A stretch of 64,000 nucleotides of DNA, taken from contig NZ_JAHNZT010000027.1 in the NCBI RefSeq assembly GCF_019039035.1, positions 1 to 64,000 on the forward strand. The letters are read 5' to 3'. Shown piece after piece: positions 10,320-19,221 of the stretch (position 1 is its first letter; every line of letters begins with the position of its first letter). Source of the DNA: Citreicoccus inhibens. GTDB lineage: Bacteria > Myxococcota > Myxococcia > Myxococcales > Myxococcaceae. The notes under the pieces were generated by a model. It worked only from the letters and a program-made list of their open reading frames with translations, searched no databases and was not told the origin of the DNA. A program made the translations under genes and the position numbers.

Positions 10320-10855
10320 AGAAGGCTCACGGCCACGTCCAGCACCACGGTGGCCTGCAGGCGCACTTCCTTCTCCGGCAATCGGCCACTGCCGCGCACG
10401 ATGATGCCCATGGTGGGGGCGGCGACGAAGTCGCGCAGGTCCACGTCCTCGGTGCGCAGCGGCAGCTCGGGGTTGGGCAGGGACAGCTGCACCTCCGCGA
10501 TGCCCTCGCGGTGCGCGAGCCGCGACTGCCGGTCTCCCGCGCGCGCGAAGAACTCCAGCGCGTCCAGGAAGCGCAGGTCCTGATCATTCGGTCCCAGCAT
10601 CTTCAAGGTGACGGAGCGCACCTGGACGCCCTTCACGTCGGACTTGGAGATGCCCTGGTTCTTGAAGTCCTGGTTCTGGTCGAAGTCCAGCGCCGCGAAG
10701 CTGCTGATGGCGGGGAAGGCATTGAGGGGCGTCTCGACCCCCGGGGGACTCGCGGGCACGGTCGTCTCGCCTTTCACCTCCGTGATGAAGGACGAGGACG
10801 AGCAGGCGACGAGCCAGGGGCAGGCCACCGCCGCGAGGACGGACATGAAGCGCAT
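10316..10855 (-). CDS. Lipoprotein, unknown function
   Basis: The 179-residue product begins MRFMSVLAAVACPWLVACSSSS, a signal peptide with a lipobox (LVAC), so it should be an envelope lipoprotein. The mature part looks like an all-beta domain with alternating hydrophobic residues (VRSVTLKML, EVQLSLPNP, VRLQATVVLDV). The start at 10855 sits directly before the signal peptide; the larger open frame extending to 11554 has no coding character. It is convergent with the coiled-coil gene and divergent from the barrel gene at 11000. No family was recognised. Confidence 0.75.
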   Translation of the reverse strand: MRFMSVLAAVACPWLVACSSSSFITEVKGETTVPASPPGVETPLNAFPAISSFAALDFDQNQDFKNQGISKSDVKGVQVRSVTLKMLGPNDQDLRFLDALEFFARAGDRQSRLAHREGIAEVQLSLPNPELPLRTEDVDLRDFVAAPTMGIIVRGSGRLPEKEVRLQATVVLDVAVSLL

Positions 10856-10999
10856 GGGCGCAATGTATCGGGTGCCCGGGCGGCCCGTCACCGGAGAGGC
10901 CGCCCCGCCGCGTCCACCTGAGGCCCCGGCGAGGCCACGGGGGCCCGCTCCCCCGAGGCTGGGGCATGCGAGCGGGGGCCGGGATATGGTGCGCGCGCT

Positions 11000-12058
11000 T
11001 TGGCTCACCGCCTCCGCTCGCTGCTCATCGTCCTGGTCGCCGCGCTCGGGGGAGGTGCGCGCGCCGAGGGCTGGCAGACCGCGCTGAAGGGCACCGCCCG
11101 CCTGCTGGTGGACAGCAACGCCCCGCGAGACTACGCGTCCGGGCCGGGCGCACCGTCCACCGCGGACATCGCGCTCAGCGTGCTGGGCGCCGCCGAAGCA
11201 CGACGGACGGGCGAGCGCACCCAGCTGCTCGGCCGCTACGAGCTGGGCGCGCGCAAGTACAGCGCCTTCCCCGGCGAGGACACCCTCATCCAATCTGGCG
11301 CGGTGGAGGGCTCGCTCGCGCTGGGGACCGAGTGGGGCCTGGGCGTGGAGGGCCACGCCAAGGACCGACGCGGTGGCTCGCGCGCCTACTCGGACCTGGG
11401 GGCCAGCCTGTTCGCGGAGTACGCCCCGGACGTGCGGCTCGCGCTGCGCCTCAACCTGGGACCTCGGCGGTTCGTCTACCGCCCCAACGCCGCGGCGAAC
11501 TTCGGCGGCTTGGAGGTTGGCGGGCTCGCCCGCTATCGCTTCAACCGGCGCCACAGCCTGAACGTCTTCGGGAGCTGGGGCTCACGCGGGTACGGCACCG
11601 AGGCCCGGCTCGCCACGGACGGGGTCCCCCAGACGTTCACCCGCCGCCGCGACGGCTCCCTCCAGGTGGGCGCGGGCTACGCCTACCGAGGCCCGGTGGC
11701 CCTGGGGCTCACGTACACGTACCAGGAGACGGACTCCAACAGCTTCGGGGAGACCATGCTGCGCCACCGCGTGACGGCCAACGCGGGGGTGCGCCTGCCG
11801 TGGCGGCTGTCGCTGTTCGCGCAGGGCTCGCTCGGGCTGTCGCGCTACCCGGACGGCATCTACCTGTCGCCCGAAATCATCCTCGTGGAGGAGGACGAGG
11901 GACAGGACTCGCTGTCCCTCAAGCTGACGCGGCCGGTGAGCGACCACGTGGACCTGGAAGTGTCCTGGGGCCTGTGGAGTACGCGCCTGCCCCACAACGG
12001 TCTGTCGTATTCGCGTCAGCTCATGGGCGTGGGCATCACCTGGCGGGATGCCCCGTAG
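11000..12058 (+). CDS. Outer-membrane beta-barrel protein
   Basis: The 352-residue product begins with a signal peptide (LLIVLVAALGGGARAEG) and then shows many short amphipathic strands with aromatic belts and Gly-rich turns (YELGARKYSAF, GLARYRFNRRHSLNVFGSWG, VALGLTYTYQET), typical of a 12-18-strand outer-membrane barrel. No TonB box or transporter plug is visible. The start is uncertain: the only codon in frame right before the signal peptide is TTG at 11000, used here. It is followed 7 bp later by the convergent end of the TPR gene. Confidence 0.75.
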   Translation: MAHRLRSLLIVLVAALGGGARAEGWQTALKGTARLLVDSNAPRDYASGPGAPSTADIALSVLGAAEARRTGERTQLLGRYELGARKYSAFPGEDTLIQSGAVEGSLALGTEWGLGVEGHAKDRRGGSRAYSDLGASLFAEYAPDVRLALRLNLGPRRFVYRPNAAANFGGLEVGGLARYRFNRRHSLNVFGSWGSRGYGTEARLATDGVPQTFTRRRDGSLQVGAGYAYRGPVALGLTYTYQETDSNSFGETMLRHRVTANAGVRLPWRLSLFAQGSLGLSRYPDGIYLSPEIILVEEDEGQDSLSLKLTRPVSDHVDLEVSWGLWSTRLPHNGLSYSRQLMGVGITWRDAP

Positions 12059-12064
12059 TCCCGC

Positions 12065-12379
12065 TCAGCCGAGGTCCTCGAGCCGCGCGTCGATCTCCTC
12101 GGCGAGCCCCGGGTGGTTCTGGGAGAGCGCGTGGGCGCGGGCCCGGCCGAACACCTCGCGCGCCTGCTCCGTCTGGCCCGCCGCGGCATGGGCATCCCCC
12201 AGGGACACCAGGGCGGCGGCATAGTTCGGGTCCAGCCGGACCGCGGACTCCAGGGCCTGGATGGCCTCGGCGTACTCCCGGCGCTCCAGGTGCAGCTTGC
12301 CCAGGGAGAACCAGGCCATGGGGGCGGCGGGGAACTGGGCCACCATCTTCTTGAACTGTTCGAGGCGGGCGTCGCTCAT
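12065..12379 (-). CDS. Small TPR protein
   Basis: The 104-residue protein consists of two to three tetratricopeptide repeats (AWFSLGKLHLERREYAEAIQALESA and AALVSLGDAHAAAGQTEQAREVF) with no signal peptide, so it is probably a cytoplasmic protein-interaction module. Starts at ATG 12379, divergent from rsfS with about 60 bp between the starts. Its partner is unknown. Confidence 0.8.
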   Translation of the reverse strand: MSDARLEQFKKMVAQFPAAPMAWFSLGKLHLERREYAEAIQALESAVRLDPNYAAALVSLGDAHAAAGQTEQAREVFGRARAHALSQNHPGLAEEIDARLEDLG

Positions 12380-12441
12380 GGACGGAAGCAGATAGAGGAC
12401 CGCTGGCGGGTTGCCAAGGGTGCGGTAGGGTGCCGTTCCAC

Positions 12442-12969
12442 ATGGCTACGAAGAAGAAGACGAGCACCCCCAAGAAGACCGGCACGCGGGCCCCCGCGCG
12501 CAAGAAGACGGCGGCCAAGCCCAAGTCCAAGTCCGCGGCCCCCCGGGCTCCCGCGCGCAAGAAGGCGCCGGCCAAGAAGAAGGCCCGCGTCGTCGCGCCG
12601 CCGCCGCCCCCCGCCGAGAACGCCCATGCGAAGGCGCTGGCCCACCGCATCGGCCAGCTCCTGCTCGACAAGAAGGCCCAGGACGTCGTCATCCTCGACA
12701 TGCGCGGGATGACCTCGTACGCGGACTACATCGTCATCGCGTCCGGCGAGGCGGACCGCCAGGTGAGCGCCATGGCGGAGCACGTGCAGATCCAGCTCAA
12801 GCAGGGCTCGGACGCGGTCCGCGCGCTCAGCACCGAGGGCATGGAGACGGGCCAGTGGGTGCTGCTGGACTACGACGAAGTGGTGGCGCACCTGTTCCTC
12901 GGCGACGTGCGCGCCTTCTACGACCTGGACGGCCTGTGGGCGGATGCCCCCCGGGAGAAGCTGTCCTGA
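12442..12969 (+). CDS. rsfS: Ribosomal silencing factor RsfS with basic tail
   Basis: RsfS binds uL14 on the large ribosomal subunit and blocks subunit joining when nutrients are short. Residues about 63-172 are a normal RsfS domain ([45 protein letters not shown]). Unusually, residues 1-60 form a Lys/Ala/Pro-rich tail with repeated PARKK and PAKKK units, like histone H1 or bacterial H1-like proteins; most RsfS proteins of about 105-130 residues lack it. Start at ATG 12442. rlmH follows one base after the stop, a pairing common in many genomes. Confidence 0.93.
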   Translation: MATKKKTSTPKKTGTRAPARKKTAAKPKSKSAAPRAPARKKAPAKKKARVVAPPPPPAENAHAKALAHRIGQLLLDKKAQDVVILDMRGMTSYADYIVIASGEADRQVSAMAEHVQIQLKQGSDAVRALSTEGMETGQWVLLDYDEVVAHLFLGDVRAFYDLDGLWADAPREKLS

Positions 12970-12970
12970 C

Positions 12971-13435
12971 GTGAAGGTCCGCCTGCTCTCCATTGGCAAG
13001 GACCGCTCGGGCCTGTTCGAGCCCGCGGTCCAGGAGTACGCGCGCCGGCTCGGGCACTACACGCGCTTCGAGCTGGTGGAGCTGTCCGAAGCCAGCGGGA
13101 AGAAGCTCAAGGCCGGTGAGGCGAAGTCCGCCGAGGCCGACGCCATCCTCGCCAGGCGCAAGCCCCAGGACTGGCTCGTGTCACTGGACGAGCGCGGCCA
13201 GCTCCTCGACTCCGTGGAGCTGAGCCGCTACGTGGGCAAGGCGCAGACAGGCGCCAAGGACCTGCTGTTCGTCATCGGCGGGGACGAGGGCCTGGATGAC
13301 CGCGTGCGCGCGGCCTCGGACCGGGTGCTGTCGCTCTCGAAGATGACCCTGCCCCACCGGATGGCGCGCATGGTGCTCGTCGAACAGCTCTACCGCGCGT
13401 TCACCCTCCTCAAGGGTGAGCCCTACCACAAGTAG
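12971..13435 (+). CDS. rlmH: 23S rRNA pseudouridine-1915 N3-methyltransferase
   Basis: RlmH is a SPOUT methyltransferase that methylates pseudouridine 1915 in helix 69 of 23S rRNA. The 154-residue product has the usual length and hallmarks: LSIGK at the N-terminus, the SAM-binding knot region [35 protein letters not shown] and the C-terminal EPYHK. It starts with GTG at 12971, one base after the rsfS stop, so the two are almost certainly cotranscribed. A 6-bp GC hairpin (13441-13455) follows the stop and may end the transcript. Confidence 0.97.
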   Translation: MKVRLLSIGKDRSGLFEPAVQEYARRLGHYTRFELVELSEASGKKLKAGEAKSAEADAILARRKPQDWLVSLDERGQLLDSVELSRYVGKAQTGAKDLLFVIGGDEGLDDRVRAASDRVLSLSKMTLPHRMARMVLVEQLYRAFTLLKGEPYHK

Positions 13436-13495
13436 GCCGGCGCCCCCGCGGGGCGGACCGTCAGGCGCTCCGCGAAGCCCCCGTCGGAGCCGGCC

Positions 13496-14653
13496 ATGTT
13501 GCTGCCCGACCCTTCCCGTCCTTCCGCTGCCTCCTCCGAGCCCCTCGTCCGCGTCATCGCGTCGCCCCAATCGTGGGTGGAGGGCGAGGCGGTGCGACAA
13601 CTGGAGGCCGTGGCGCGCTGGCCCGGCATGCGTCAGGCCGTGGGCCTCCCGGACCTGCACCCCGGCAAGGGCGCGCCGGTGGGCGCCGCGTTCGTGTCCG
13701 AGGGCTGCATCTATCCCTATCTCGTCGGCGGCGACATCGGCTGTGGCATGGGCCTGTGGGACACGGACCTGCCGGTGCGCAAGGCGAAGGCGGAGCGCTG
13801 GGCCGCCAAGCTCGACCTGGAGGCCCCCTGGGCGGGTGACGCGGAGGCCGCCCTCGCCGAACACGGCGTGAAGCCCACGGGCTTCGAGGCCGCGCTGGGC
13901 ACCGTGGGTGGCGGCAATCACTTCGCCGAGGTGCAGCGCGTGGAGGCGGTGCACGACGCCCGCGTCTTCGAGGCGTTGGGCCTCGCCGCGGACCGCTTGC
14001 TCCTGCTCGTGCACTCGGGCTCACGCGGCCTGGGCGAATCCATCCTCCGCTCGCACGTGGACCGGCACGCGGCAGGGGGACTGGCGGCGGACTCGGACGA
14101 GGCGCGCGGCTACCTCACGCGCCACGACGCCGCGGTGGAGTGGGGCCGGGCCAACCGCGCGGTGGTGGCCACGCGCATGCTGAATGGAATCGGGGCGGGC
14201 GGCCGGCGCGTGTTGGATGTCTGTCACAACAGCATCACCCGCCTGAGCGAACCGGACCGGGTGACGTGGCTGCACCGCAAGGGCGCGGCGCCCTCGGACG
14301 CCGGGCCGGTGGTGATTCCCGGCAGTCGCGGAGCGCTCAGCTACCTGGTGATACCCACCGGGAGCGGCGTGCTCAGCGCACACAGCCTGGCGCACGGCGC
14401 GGGGCGAAAGTGGACCCGCACCGCCGCGCGCGAGCGCATCCGGGAGCGCTTCACCGCCGAGTCGCTCACCCGCACGACGTTCAAGAGCCACGTCATCTGC
14501 GAGGACCGCGACCTGCTCTACGAAGAGGCGCCGCCCGCGTACAAGGCCATCGACCGCGTGGTGACGGACCTCGTCGAAGCGGGCCTCTGCCGCGTGGTGG
14601 CCACCCTGGCCCCCGTCCTCACCTACAAGACGCGCGCGCACACCGCGGAGTGA
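13496..14653 (+). CDS. RtcB-like RNA ligase, short (release-factor-H-associated) type
   Basis: RtcB ligases join RNA 2',3'-cyclic phosphate or 3'-phosphate to 5'-OH ends using GTP and Mn2+. The 385-residue protein keeps the core residues: metal-ligand Cys83 in GGDIGCGMG, His142 in GGGNHFAE, His173 in LVHSGSRG, and a putative GMP-accepting His300 in SLAHGAGRKW. The length and motif wording fit the short family often annotated as release-factor-H-coupled RctB rather than the 400-480-residue housekeeping RtcB. No prfH gene lies next to it here. It starts 60 bp after rlmH in the same direction. Confidence 0.88.
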   Translation: MLLPDPSRPSAASSEPLVRVIASPQSWVEGEAVRQLEAVARWPGMRQAVGLPDLHPGKGAPVGAAFVSEGCIYPYLVGGDIGCGMGLWDTDLPVRKAKAERWAAKLDLEAPWAGDAEAALAEHGVKPTGFEAALGTVGGGNHFAEVQRVEAVHDARVFEALGLAADRLLLLVHSGSRGLGESILRSHVDRHAAGGLAADSDEARGYLTRHDAAVEWGRANRAVVATRMLNGIGAGGRRVLDVCHNSITRLSEPDRVTWLHRKGAAPSDAGPVVIPGSRGALSYLVIPTGSGVLSAHSLAHGAGRKWTRTAARERIRERFTAESLTRTTFKSHVICEDRDLLYEEAPPAYKAIDRVVTDLVEAGLCRVVATLAPVLTYKTRAHTAE

Positions 14654-14670
14654 GCCCGGCGCGAGGCGCG

Positions 14671-16020
14671 TCAGCGGAGCTGTTGATCCACCGACGCCCA
14701 GTGCCGCTGCACCCACTCGCGCAGGTTCCGCACCTCGTCGTCATGGCCCACGAGGTCCGGCCGGCCGCTCCAGCGCGGGAACGTGGCGTAGGCCGCGCCC
14801 CACTTGCGCTCGTCCTTGCGCGCCGCCTCCGCCACCTCGCTGGCGGCGACATCCACGAGCCCCAGGACGTTCTCCATCCGCAGGCTGCCGTGCAGCAGGG
14901 CGCGGTAGCGCGCACGCAGAGGACCGGCGATGTCCGGGGCCGCGAGCATGCGCGCGAAGAGCTGATTGGGCGCGGCGAAGTCGTCCCACGCCTCCGCGTC
15001 CACGCGGCGCGTGTCCCATTCCTGGCCGAAGCTCGCGTCCAGGTCCCACGGCACGAAGCGCCACTTCCCCTCCGGCCCGGAGTCGCGGAAGTGGTACGCG
15101 TTCTTGGCCACCGCGTCGCGCGTCTGGATGAGCGTGCTGAACACCCACCAGTCCTCATAGTCGCGGGACATCAGCCACTCCTCGCGGTGCGCGACGAAGT
15201 CCTCGGGTGACGCATCCGCGACGAACGCGGTGAACGCCTCGATGTTGGCGAAGGCCTCGCGACCCTTCTTGGGTTCCCCGTCCTTCTTCTCGAAGCCTTG
15301 ATTCAGCGCGCGCTTGGGCTTCCCGTTCTCATCGAGCCGCGAGAAGTTGGCGTCCCAGTCCACCGCCTTGAACAGCTCGCCCTGCGCGTCCCACCCTTGC
15401 TGCGCCAGGAAGTGCCGGTTGATGTGGTCCACCACGGTGTAGAGCCCCTCGTAGCGACCATTCACGTAGACGACGGCGCTGGAGGTCTGCACCTGCGCGT
15501 GCTCGGGCGACATCAGGTTCCACAGCGTGAAGGCCAGGCGCGTGCGCAGGTAGGAGTTGTCGTTGAAGGGACTGACGAGGGTCACCTTGTGGCGCGCGGC
15601 ATCGAACGTGTCCCCCTCGAACTCCAGCGTGTAGCTGCGCTTGGGGAAGGCCCGCGACGTGCTGCCATGCGCCTTCAGGGACAGCGCGTAGCAGCGCCCC
15701 AGGTGGTAGAGGCGCGCGGGGTGTTCGTCATCGTCGTCCGGCAAGGAATCCGGAACGAAGAGGTGGAAGACGGGGAGCCCATCCTCCTGCTGGTCCACGG
15801 CGGGATTCACGGCGGGCCGCGCGTCATAGGCGGTCACCCCTCGCGAGCCACCGCTGACCACCTCCCACGGGAGGGCCACCGCGGTCGGAGCCTCGCGCGG
15901 TCCCGCGCCGGGACATCCATCGGGCCAGGGGGCGGAACCGTCTCCCGGTGCACACGCGGCCAGTGTCATGCAGGCCATGCCCCACACCACGCCTTCGATG
16001 CCCGTCGCAGTTCGCCCCAT
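14671..16020 (-). CDS. CotH-kinase-family lipoprotein
   Basis: CotH-like proteins have a degenerate protein-kinase fold; the Bacillus founder phosphorylates spore-coat proteins. This 449-residue product has a signal peptide with a lipobox (MTLAACAP) and family blocks HGSTSRAFPKRSYTLEF, YVNGRYEGLYTVVDHINRHF and RFVPWDLDASFGQEW, the last holding the metal-binding Asp region. It should act in the envelope or outside the cell. Start at 16020 with GAGGAG seven bases upstream. It lies downstream of the HAD phosphatase on the same strand, about 97 bp apart. A link to myxospore coat is attractive but unproved. Confidence 0.82.
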   Translation of the reverse strand: MGRTATGIEGVVWGMACMTLAACAPGDGSAPWPDGCPGAGPREAPTAVALPWEVVSGGSRGVTAYDARPAVNPAVDQQEDGLPVFHLFVPDSLPDDDDEHPARLYHLGRCYALSLKAHGSTSRAFPKRSYTLEFEGDTFDAARHKVTLVSPFNDNSYLRTRLAFTLWNLMSPEHAQVQTSSAVVYVNGRYEGLYTVVDHINRHFLAQQGWDAQGELFKAVDWDANFSRLDENGKPKRALNQGFEKKDGEPKKGREAFANIEAFTAFVADASPEDFVAHREEWLMSRDYEDWWVFSTLIQTRDAVAKNAYHFRDSGPEGKWRFVPWDLDASFGQEWDTRRVDAEAWDDFAAPNQLFARMLAAPDIAGPLRARYRALLHGSLRMENVLGLVDVAASEVAEAARKDERKWGAAYATFPRWSGRPDLVGHDDEVRNLREWVQRHWASVDQQLR

Positions 16021-16117
16021 GCTGGCTCCTCGCAAGGCGCGAACCTACGCACGCCCCCTTGGACGCGGCAGCGGCACTCCAGGCCGGGGCCATCCGGACA
16101 ACACCCGCGAGGACGGG

Positions 16118-16777
16118 TCAGCGCAGCGGAGGCAGCAGCTCCAGCAGTCGCAGCAGGTTGGGCTGCAACTCATCCGGCCCCGCGGCGGTGAGCTCCTCCA
16201 CGGAGTGCGTGCCCCACGTCACGGCGTAGGTGCGCAGCCCCGCCGCGCGCCCCGCCCCCAGGTCGAGCGAGGTGTCACCCACCATCCACAAGCCGCCGGT
16301 GCCCAGCGCGGCGAGCGCGCGGTGAATCACGTCCGGGGCGGGCTTGTGCGGAAAGCCATCCGTGCCCTGCACGTGGTGCAGGAGCGGCGACAGTCCCATG
16401 GCCTCCACGAAGCGGTGGGCCATGTCGCTGCGCTTGGTGGTCGCGACCGACAACAGATAGCCGCGCTCGCGCAGCACCTGGAGCACCTCCGTCACGCCCG
16501 CGAAGGGGCGCGAGCGGCGGTGGAAGTTGCGTGGATAGTGCTCGCGGTAGGTGACGCACAGCGCGTCCACGCGGTCGGCGGGCGCGAAGCGCGCGTACAT
16601 CGCATCGAGCGGATGCCCGATGAGCGCGCGCACCTCTGCATGGGAGGGCGACTGCAAGCCCAGGTGCGTGAAGGAGTGGAGGAAGCTGTCGATGATGTCC
16701 GGCAGCGAGTCCACCAGCGTGCCGTCGAGGTCGAAGAGGATTCCACGGGGGTCGGAGGCGCTCACGCGGACGTGCAT
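16118..16777 (-). CDS. HAD-family phosphatase (phosphoglycolate-phosphatase-like)
   Basis: The 219-residue enzyme has the HAD motifs in order: motif I ILFDLDGTLVDS (nucleophile Asp near residue 16), a helical cap, motif II in SVATTKR, the catalytic Lys in FPHKPAPD and motif IV in MVGDTSLDLGAG. This is the Gph/PPase subgroup acting on small phosphate esters such as 2-phosphoglycolate or pyrophosphate; the exact substrate is unclear. It is cotranscribed in direction with the AraC gene upstream (27 bp apart) and the CotH gene downstream. Confidence 0.88.
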   Translation of the reverse strand: MHVRVSASDPRGILFDLDGTLVDSLPDIIDSFLHSFTHLGLQSPSHAEVRALIGHPLDAMYARFAPADRVDALCVTYREHYPRNFHRRSRPFAGVTEVLQVLRERGYLLSVATTKRSDMAHRFVEAMGLSPLLHHVQGTDGFPHKPAPDVIHRALAALGTGGLWMVGDTSLDLGAGRAAGLRTYAVTWGTHSVEELTAAGPDELQPNLLRLLELLPPLR

Positions 16778-16804
16778 ACGCTAATCCGGTGCGGCTGGGC
16801 AGCT

Positions 16805-17797
16805 TCACGCATCCAGGCCGGGAGGAACAGGGAGCGCACCCGAGGCGCCTCGTCCCCCGCCCTTGCGCGCGGCCCCCGGCGATATCCCGAGGAAGCGCTT
16901 GAAGGCCCGGCTGAAGGCCGCCTCGGACTGATAGCCCATCCGGTTGGCGAGCTCCCCCAGCGAGACACCGTCCTCTTCTTGGAGCCACGTGTGCGCGACG
17001 TGCATGCGCCAGCGCCCCACGTAGTGCATCGCGGGCTCGCCCACGAGTTCGGTGAAGCGCGCCGCGAACGCCGAGCGCGACATGGCGACCTCCGCGGCCA
17101 GCGACTCGACCGACCAGGGCCGCGCCGGCTCGCGATGGATGAGCGCCAGCGCGCGGCCAATCTGCGGATCCTGCAAGGCCCCCAGCCACCCGGTCCGCGC
17201 CGCGGGGTCCTGCTCCAACCACGCGCGGATGGCTTGGATGACCAGGATGTCCGCCAGCCGCGTGATGACGGCCTCGCCGCCGGGACGCAGCCCGCGCGCC
17301 TCCGCGGCCATGAAGCGCAGCGTGCCCCCCAGCCACTCCGCCTGCGACTCGTTCGAGGCATCCACGCACATGACGCGCGGCAGGAGCTTGACGAGGTGGC
17401 GCGCCGCCGGATGGTCGAAGCGCACCGCGCCACAGATGAGGTTCGCGGGGGCGCCACCCTGCCCGTGTCGCAGCACTTCGTAGCGCTCGCTGAGCAGCTC
17501 GCGCGGCAGGTCGAACAGGTTCGCGGTGGGGACACCCGGCTCGCTCGTGAGCGTGTGCCCCGTTCCATGCGGCACGAGCGCGAAGTCCCCGGGCTGCAAC
17601 AACCGCGGCTCCAGCCCCTCCAGCTCCAGCCAGCACCGCCCCGACGTCACCACATGGAACATCAGGCAGTCGTCCATGGGTGGCAGCGCCAGCCCCCACG
17701 GCGCGGTGAACTCGGAGCGGCAATAGAACGTGCCGCTCATCCGCAGCAGGTGCAGCGCCTCGCCCACCGGGTCCACCCGCGTCCAGGGATTCTTCAT
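16805..17797 (-). CDS. AraC-family regulator with cupin sensor domain
   Basis: The 330-residue protein has an N-terminal cupin (LALPPMDDCLMFHVVTSG, LLQPGDFALVPHGTGHTL) of the AraC_binding/cupin_6 type and a C-terminal pair of helix-turn-helix units (WSVESLAAEVAMSRSAFAAR, SLGELANRMGYQSEAAFSRA). Start at ATG 17797; the open frame upstream to 18301 runs antisense through the neighbouring gene and is not coding. It is divergent from the NAD(P)-binding gene at 17958 across 160 bp. Such divergent AraC genes often control the facing operon, here an NAD(P)-binding protein and a DUF1772 protein. Confidence 0.9.
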   Translation of the reverse strand: MKNPWTRVDPVGEALHLLRMSGTFYCRSEFTAPWGLALPPMDDCLMFHVVTSGRCWLELEGLEPRLLQPGDFALVPHGTGHTLTSEPGVPTANLFDLPRELLSERYEVLRHGQGGAPANLICGAVRFDHPAARHLVKLLPRVMCVDASNESQAEWLGGTLRFMAAEARGLRPGGEAVITRLADILVIQAIRAWLEQDPAARTGWLGALQDPQIGRALALIHREPARPWSVESLAAEVAMSRSAFAARFTELVGEPAMHYVGRWRMHVAHTWLQEEDGVSLGELANRMGYQSEAAFSRAFKRFLGISPGAARKGGGRGASGALPVPPGLDA

Positions 17798-17957
17798 GGC
17801 CCGAGCATCGGCGTTGCCGCATCGCTCGTCCAGGCGTTCCGGACGAATGAGCATGAACCAGCGACTCCCAGGCATTGAGAAGCCAGCTACAAAAACGCAT
17901 CTTGGATGGCATGCAGGGCGAGCCCACCGCGACTTCGCGGCGCTTCTCCCCCCTGCC

Positions 17958-18632
17958 ATGGAGTCGCAGATGAAGGTCCTCGTTCTGGGTGCCACGGGTG
18001 GTTCGGGTCGTGCGGCGGTGGAGCAGTTGCTGTCCGCGGGGCATGAGGTCACGGCGTTCACGCGGCGCGCCGAGCCCATGGGAAACGGGCGGGAGCGCCT
18101 GCACACCTTCGTGGGGGACGTGATGAACCTGGAGGATGTGGAGCGCGCCGTGAAGGGGCAGGACGCCGTCATCATCACGTTGGGCATTCGCGAGAACCCT
18201 CTGCGCGTGCGCGTCTTGGGCGCGGCGCACACGCCCATGGACGTGCGCTCGGCGGGGACACGGAATGTGGTCGCCGCGATGCAGCGCCACGGGGTGCGCA
18301 AGCTGGTGGTGCAGACCAGCTACGGCGTGGGCGTGACGCGCCATCGCCTGGGTACCGTGGACGCCCTGTTCTTCAAACTCCTGCTCAAGCCGCAGATCGC
18401 CGACACGGAGAAGCAGGAGCAGGTGGTCCGCGAGAGCGGGCTCGACTGGGTGATTGCCCAGCCCGTGCACCTGACCGACGCACCCGAGCAGCCCATGCCG
18501 GCGCTCTCCACGGACGGCGACACCGAGCGCATGAAGGTCTCGCGAAACAGCGTGGGACGCTTCCTCGCGCATGCGGCCCAGAGCGCGGCGTTCATTGGTC
18601 GGTCCGTGGCCGTCTCCGGCGCCGCGGCCTGA
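17958..18632 (+). CDS. NAD(P)-binding SDR-like protein
   Basis: The 224-residue protein has the Rossmann signature VLVLGATGGSGRAAVEQLL at its start, and resembles atypical short-chain reductases of the NmrA/NAD(P)H-binding group. The usual Tyr-x3-Lys active site is not evident, so it may be a redox sensor or a flavin/quinone reductase-like enzyme rather than a classical dehydrogenase. Starts at ATG 17958 or at the ATG four codons later. It is followed within about 16 bp by the DUF1772 gene, so they form an operon facing the AraC regulator. Confidence 0.85.
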   Translation: MESQMKVLVLGATGGSGRAAVEQLLSAGHEVTAFTRRAEPMGNGRERLHTFVGDVMNLEDVERAVKGQDAVIITLGIRENPLRVRVLGAAHTPMDVRSAGTRNVVAAMQRHGVRKLVVQTSYGVGVTRHRLGTVDALFFKLLLKPQIADTEKQEQVVRESGLDWVIAQPVHLTDAPEQPMPALSTDGDTERMKVSRNSVGRFLAHAAQSAAFIGRSVAVSGAAA

Positions 18633-18648
18633 GCTCATGAGGTCCCCC

Positions 18649-19149
18649 ATGCTCGACCGCTCCGTCTTCATCGCGAAGCTCTTGGCCGCACTCGGCTGCG
18701 GCCTCATGGCCGGCGTCTACCTGCCCTTCTCCACGTTCCTCATGCGGGCACTGACGCGGTTGCCGCCCGCGCAGGGACTGGCGGCGATGCAGTCCATCAA
18801 CGCCACCATCGTGAGCGGGGGGCGTCTGCACCCAGCGTTCGCCACGCCCTTCGCCGGCACCGCCGTGTTGTGCGTGGCGTTGATCATCTACGCCCTGACG
18901 CGAGGTCGCCAGGAGCCCCATGCCCTCCTCCTGCTCGCGGGCGGCGTGCTCTATCTCGTGGGTCACATCGGGGTGACGGGACTGGGCAATGTGCCGCTCA
19001 ACGAGGCGCTCGCGGTGGTGGACCCCACGAGCAGCGAGGGCACTCGGCTCTGGGCGGACTACCAGGTGCGGTGGACGCTGTGGAACACCGTGCGCACCGT
19101 CGCCTGTCTCGCGTCCGCCCTGGCCTTCTCCCTCTCGCTGCGCGGCTGA
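18649..19149 (+). CDS. DUF1772 (anthrone-oxygenase-like) membrane protein
   Basis: The 166-residue product has four hydrophobic segments and the DUF1772 hallmarks: MQSINATIV in the first loop, GNVPLNEALA, and a terminal RWTLWNTVRT block. The family includes fungal and actinobacterial anthrone oxygenases and many uncharacterised membrane proteins, so an oxidoreductase role is possible. The ATG at 18649 has GAGG at good spacing; an ATG at 18637 is also in frame but lacks a ribosome site. Operon with the NAD(P)-binding gene, probably controlled by the divergent AraC protein. Confidence 0.85.
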   Translation: MLDRSVFIAKLLAALGCGLMAGVYLPFSTFLMRALTRLPPAQGLAAMQSINATIVSGGRLHPAFATPFAGTAVLCVALIIYALTRGRQEPHALLLLAGGVLYLVGHIGVTGLGNVPLNEALAVVDPTSSEGTRLWADYQVRWTLWNTVRTVACLASALAFSLSLRG

Positions 19150-19221
19150 ACAGCTCGCACGAATTACATGATATGCAGATGTAGCGCGAATAGGTCGCGC
19201 GCTTCTGGAGGAGCGGTCGTC

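Noticed and set aside
10316-11554. Long version (412 codons) of the lipoprotein gene
   Set aside because: The signal peptide and lipobox begin at 10855; the upstream part is antisense to the beta-barrel gene.
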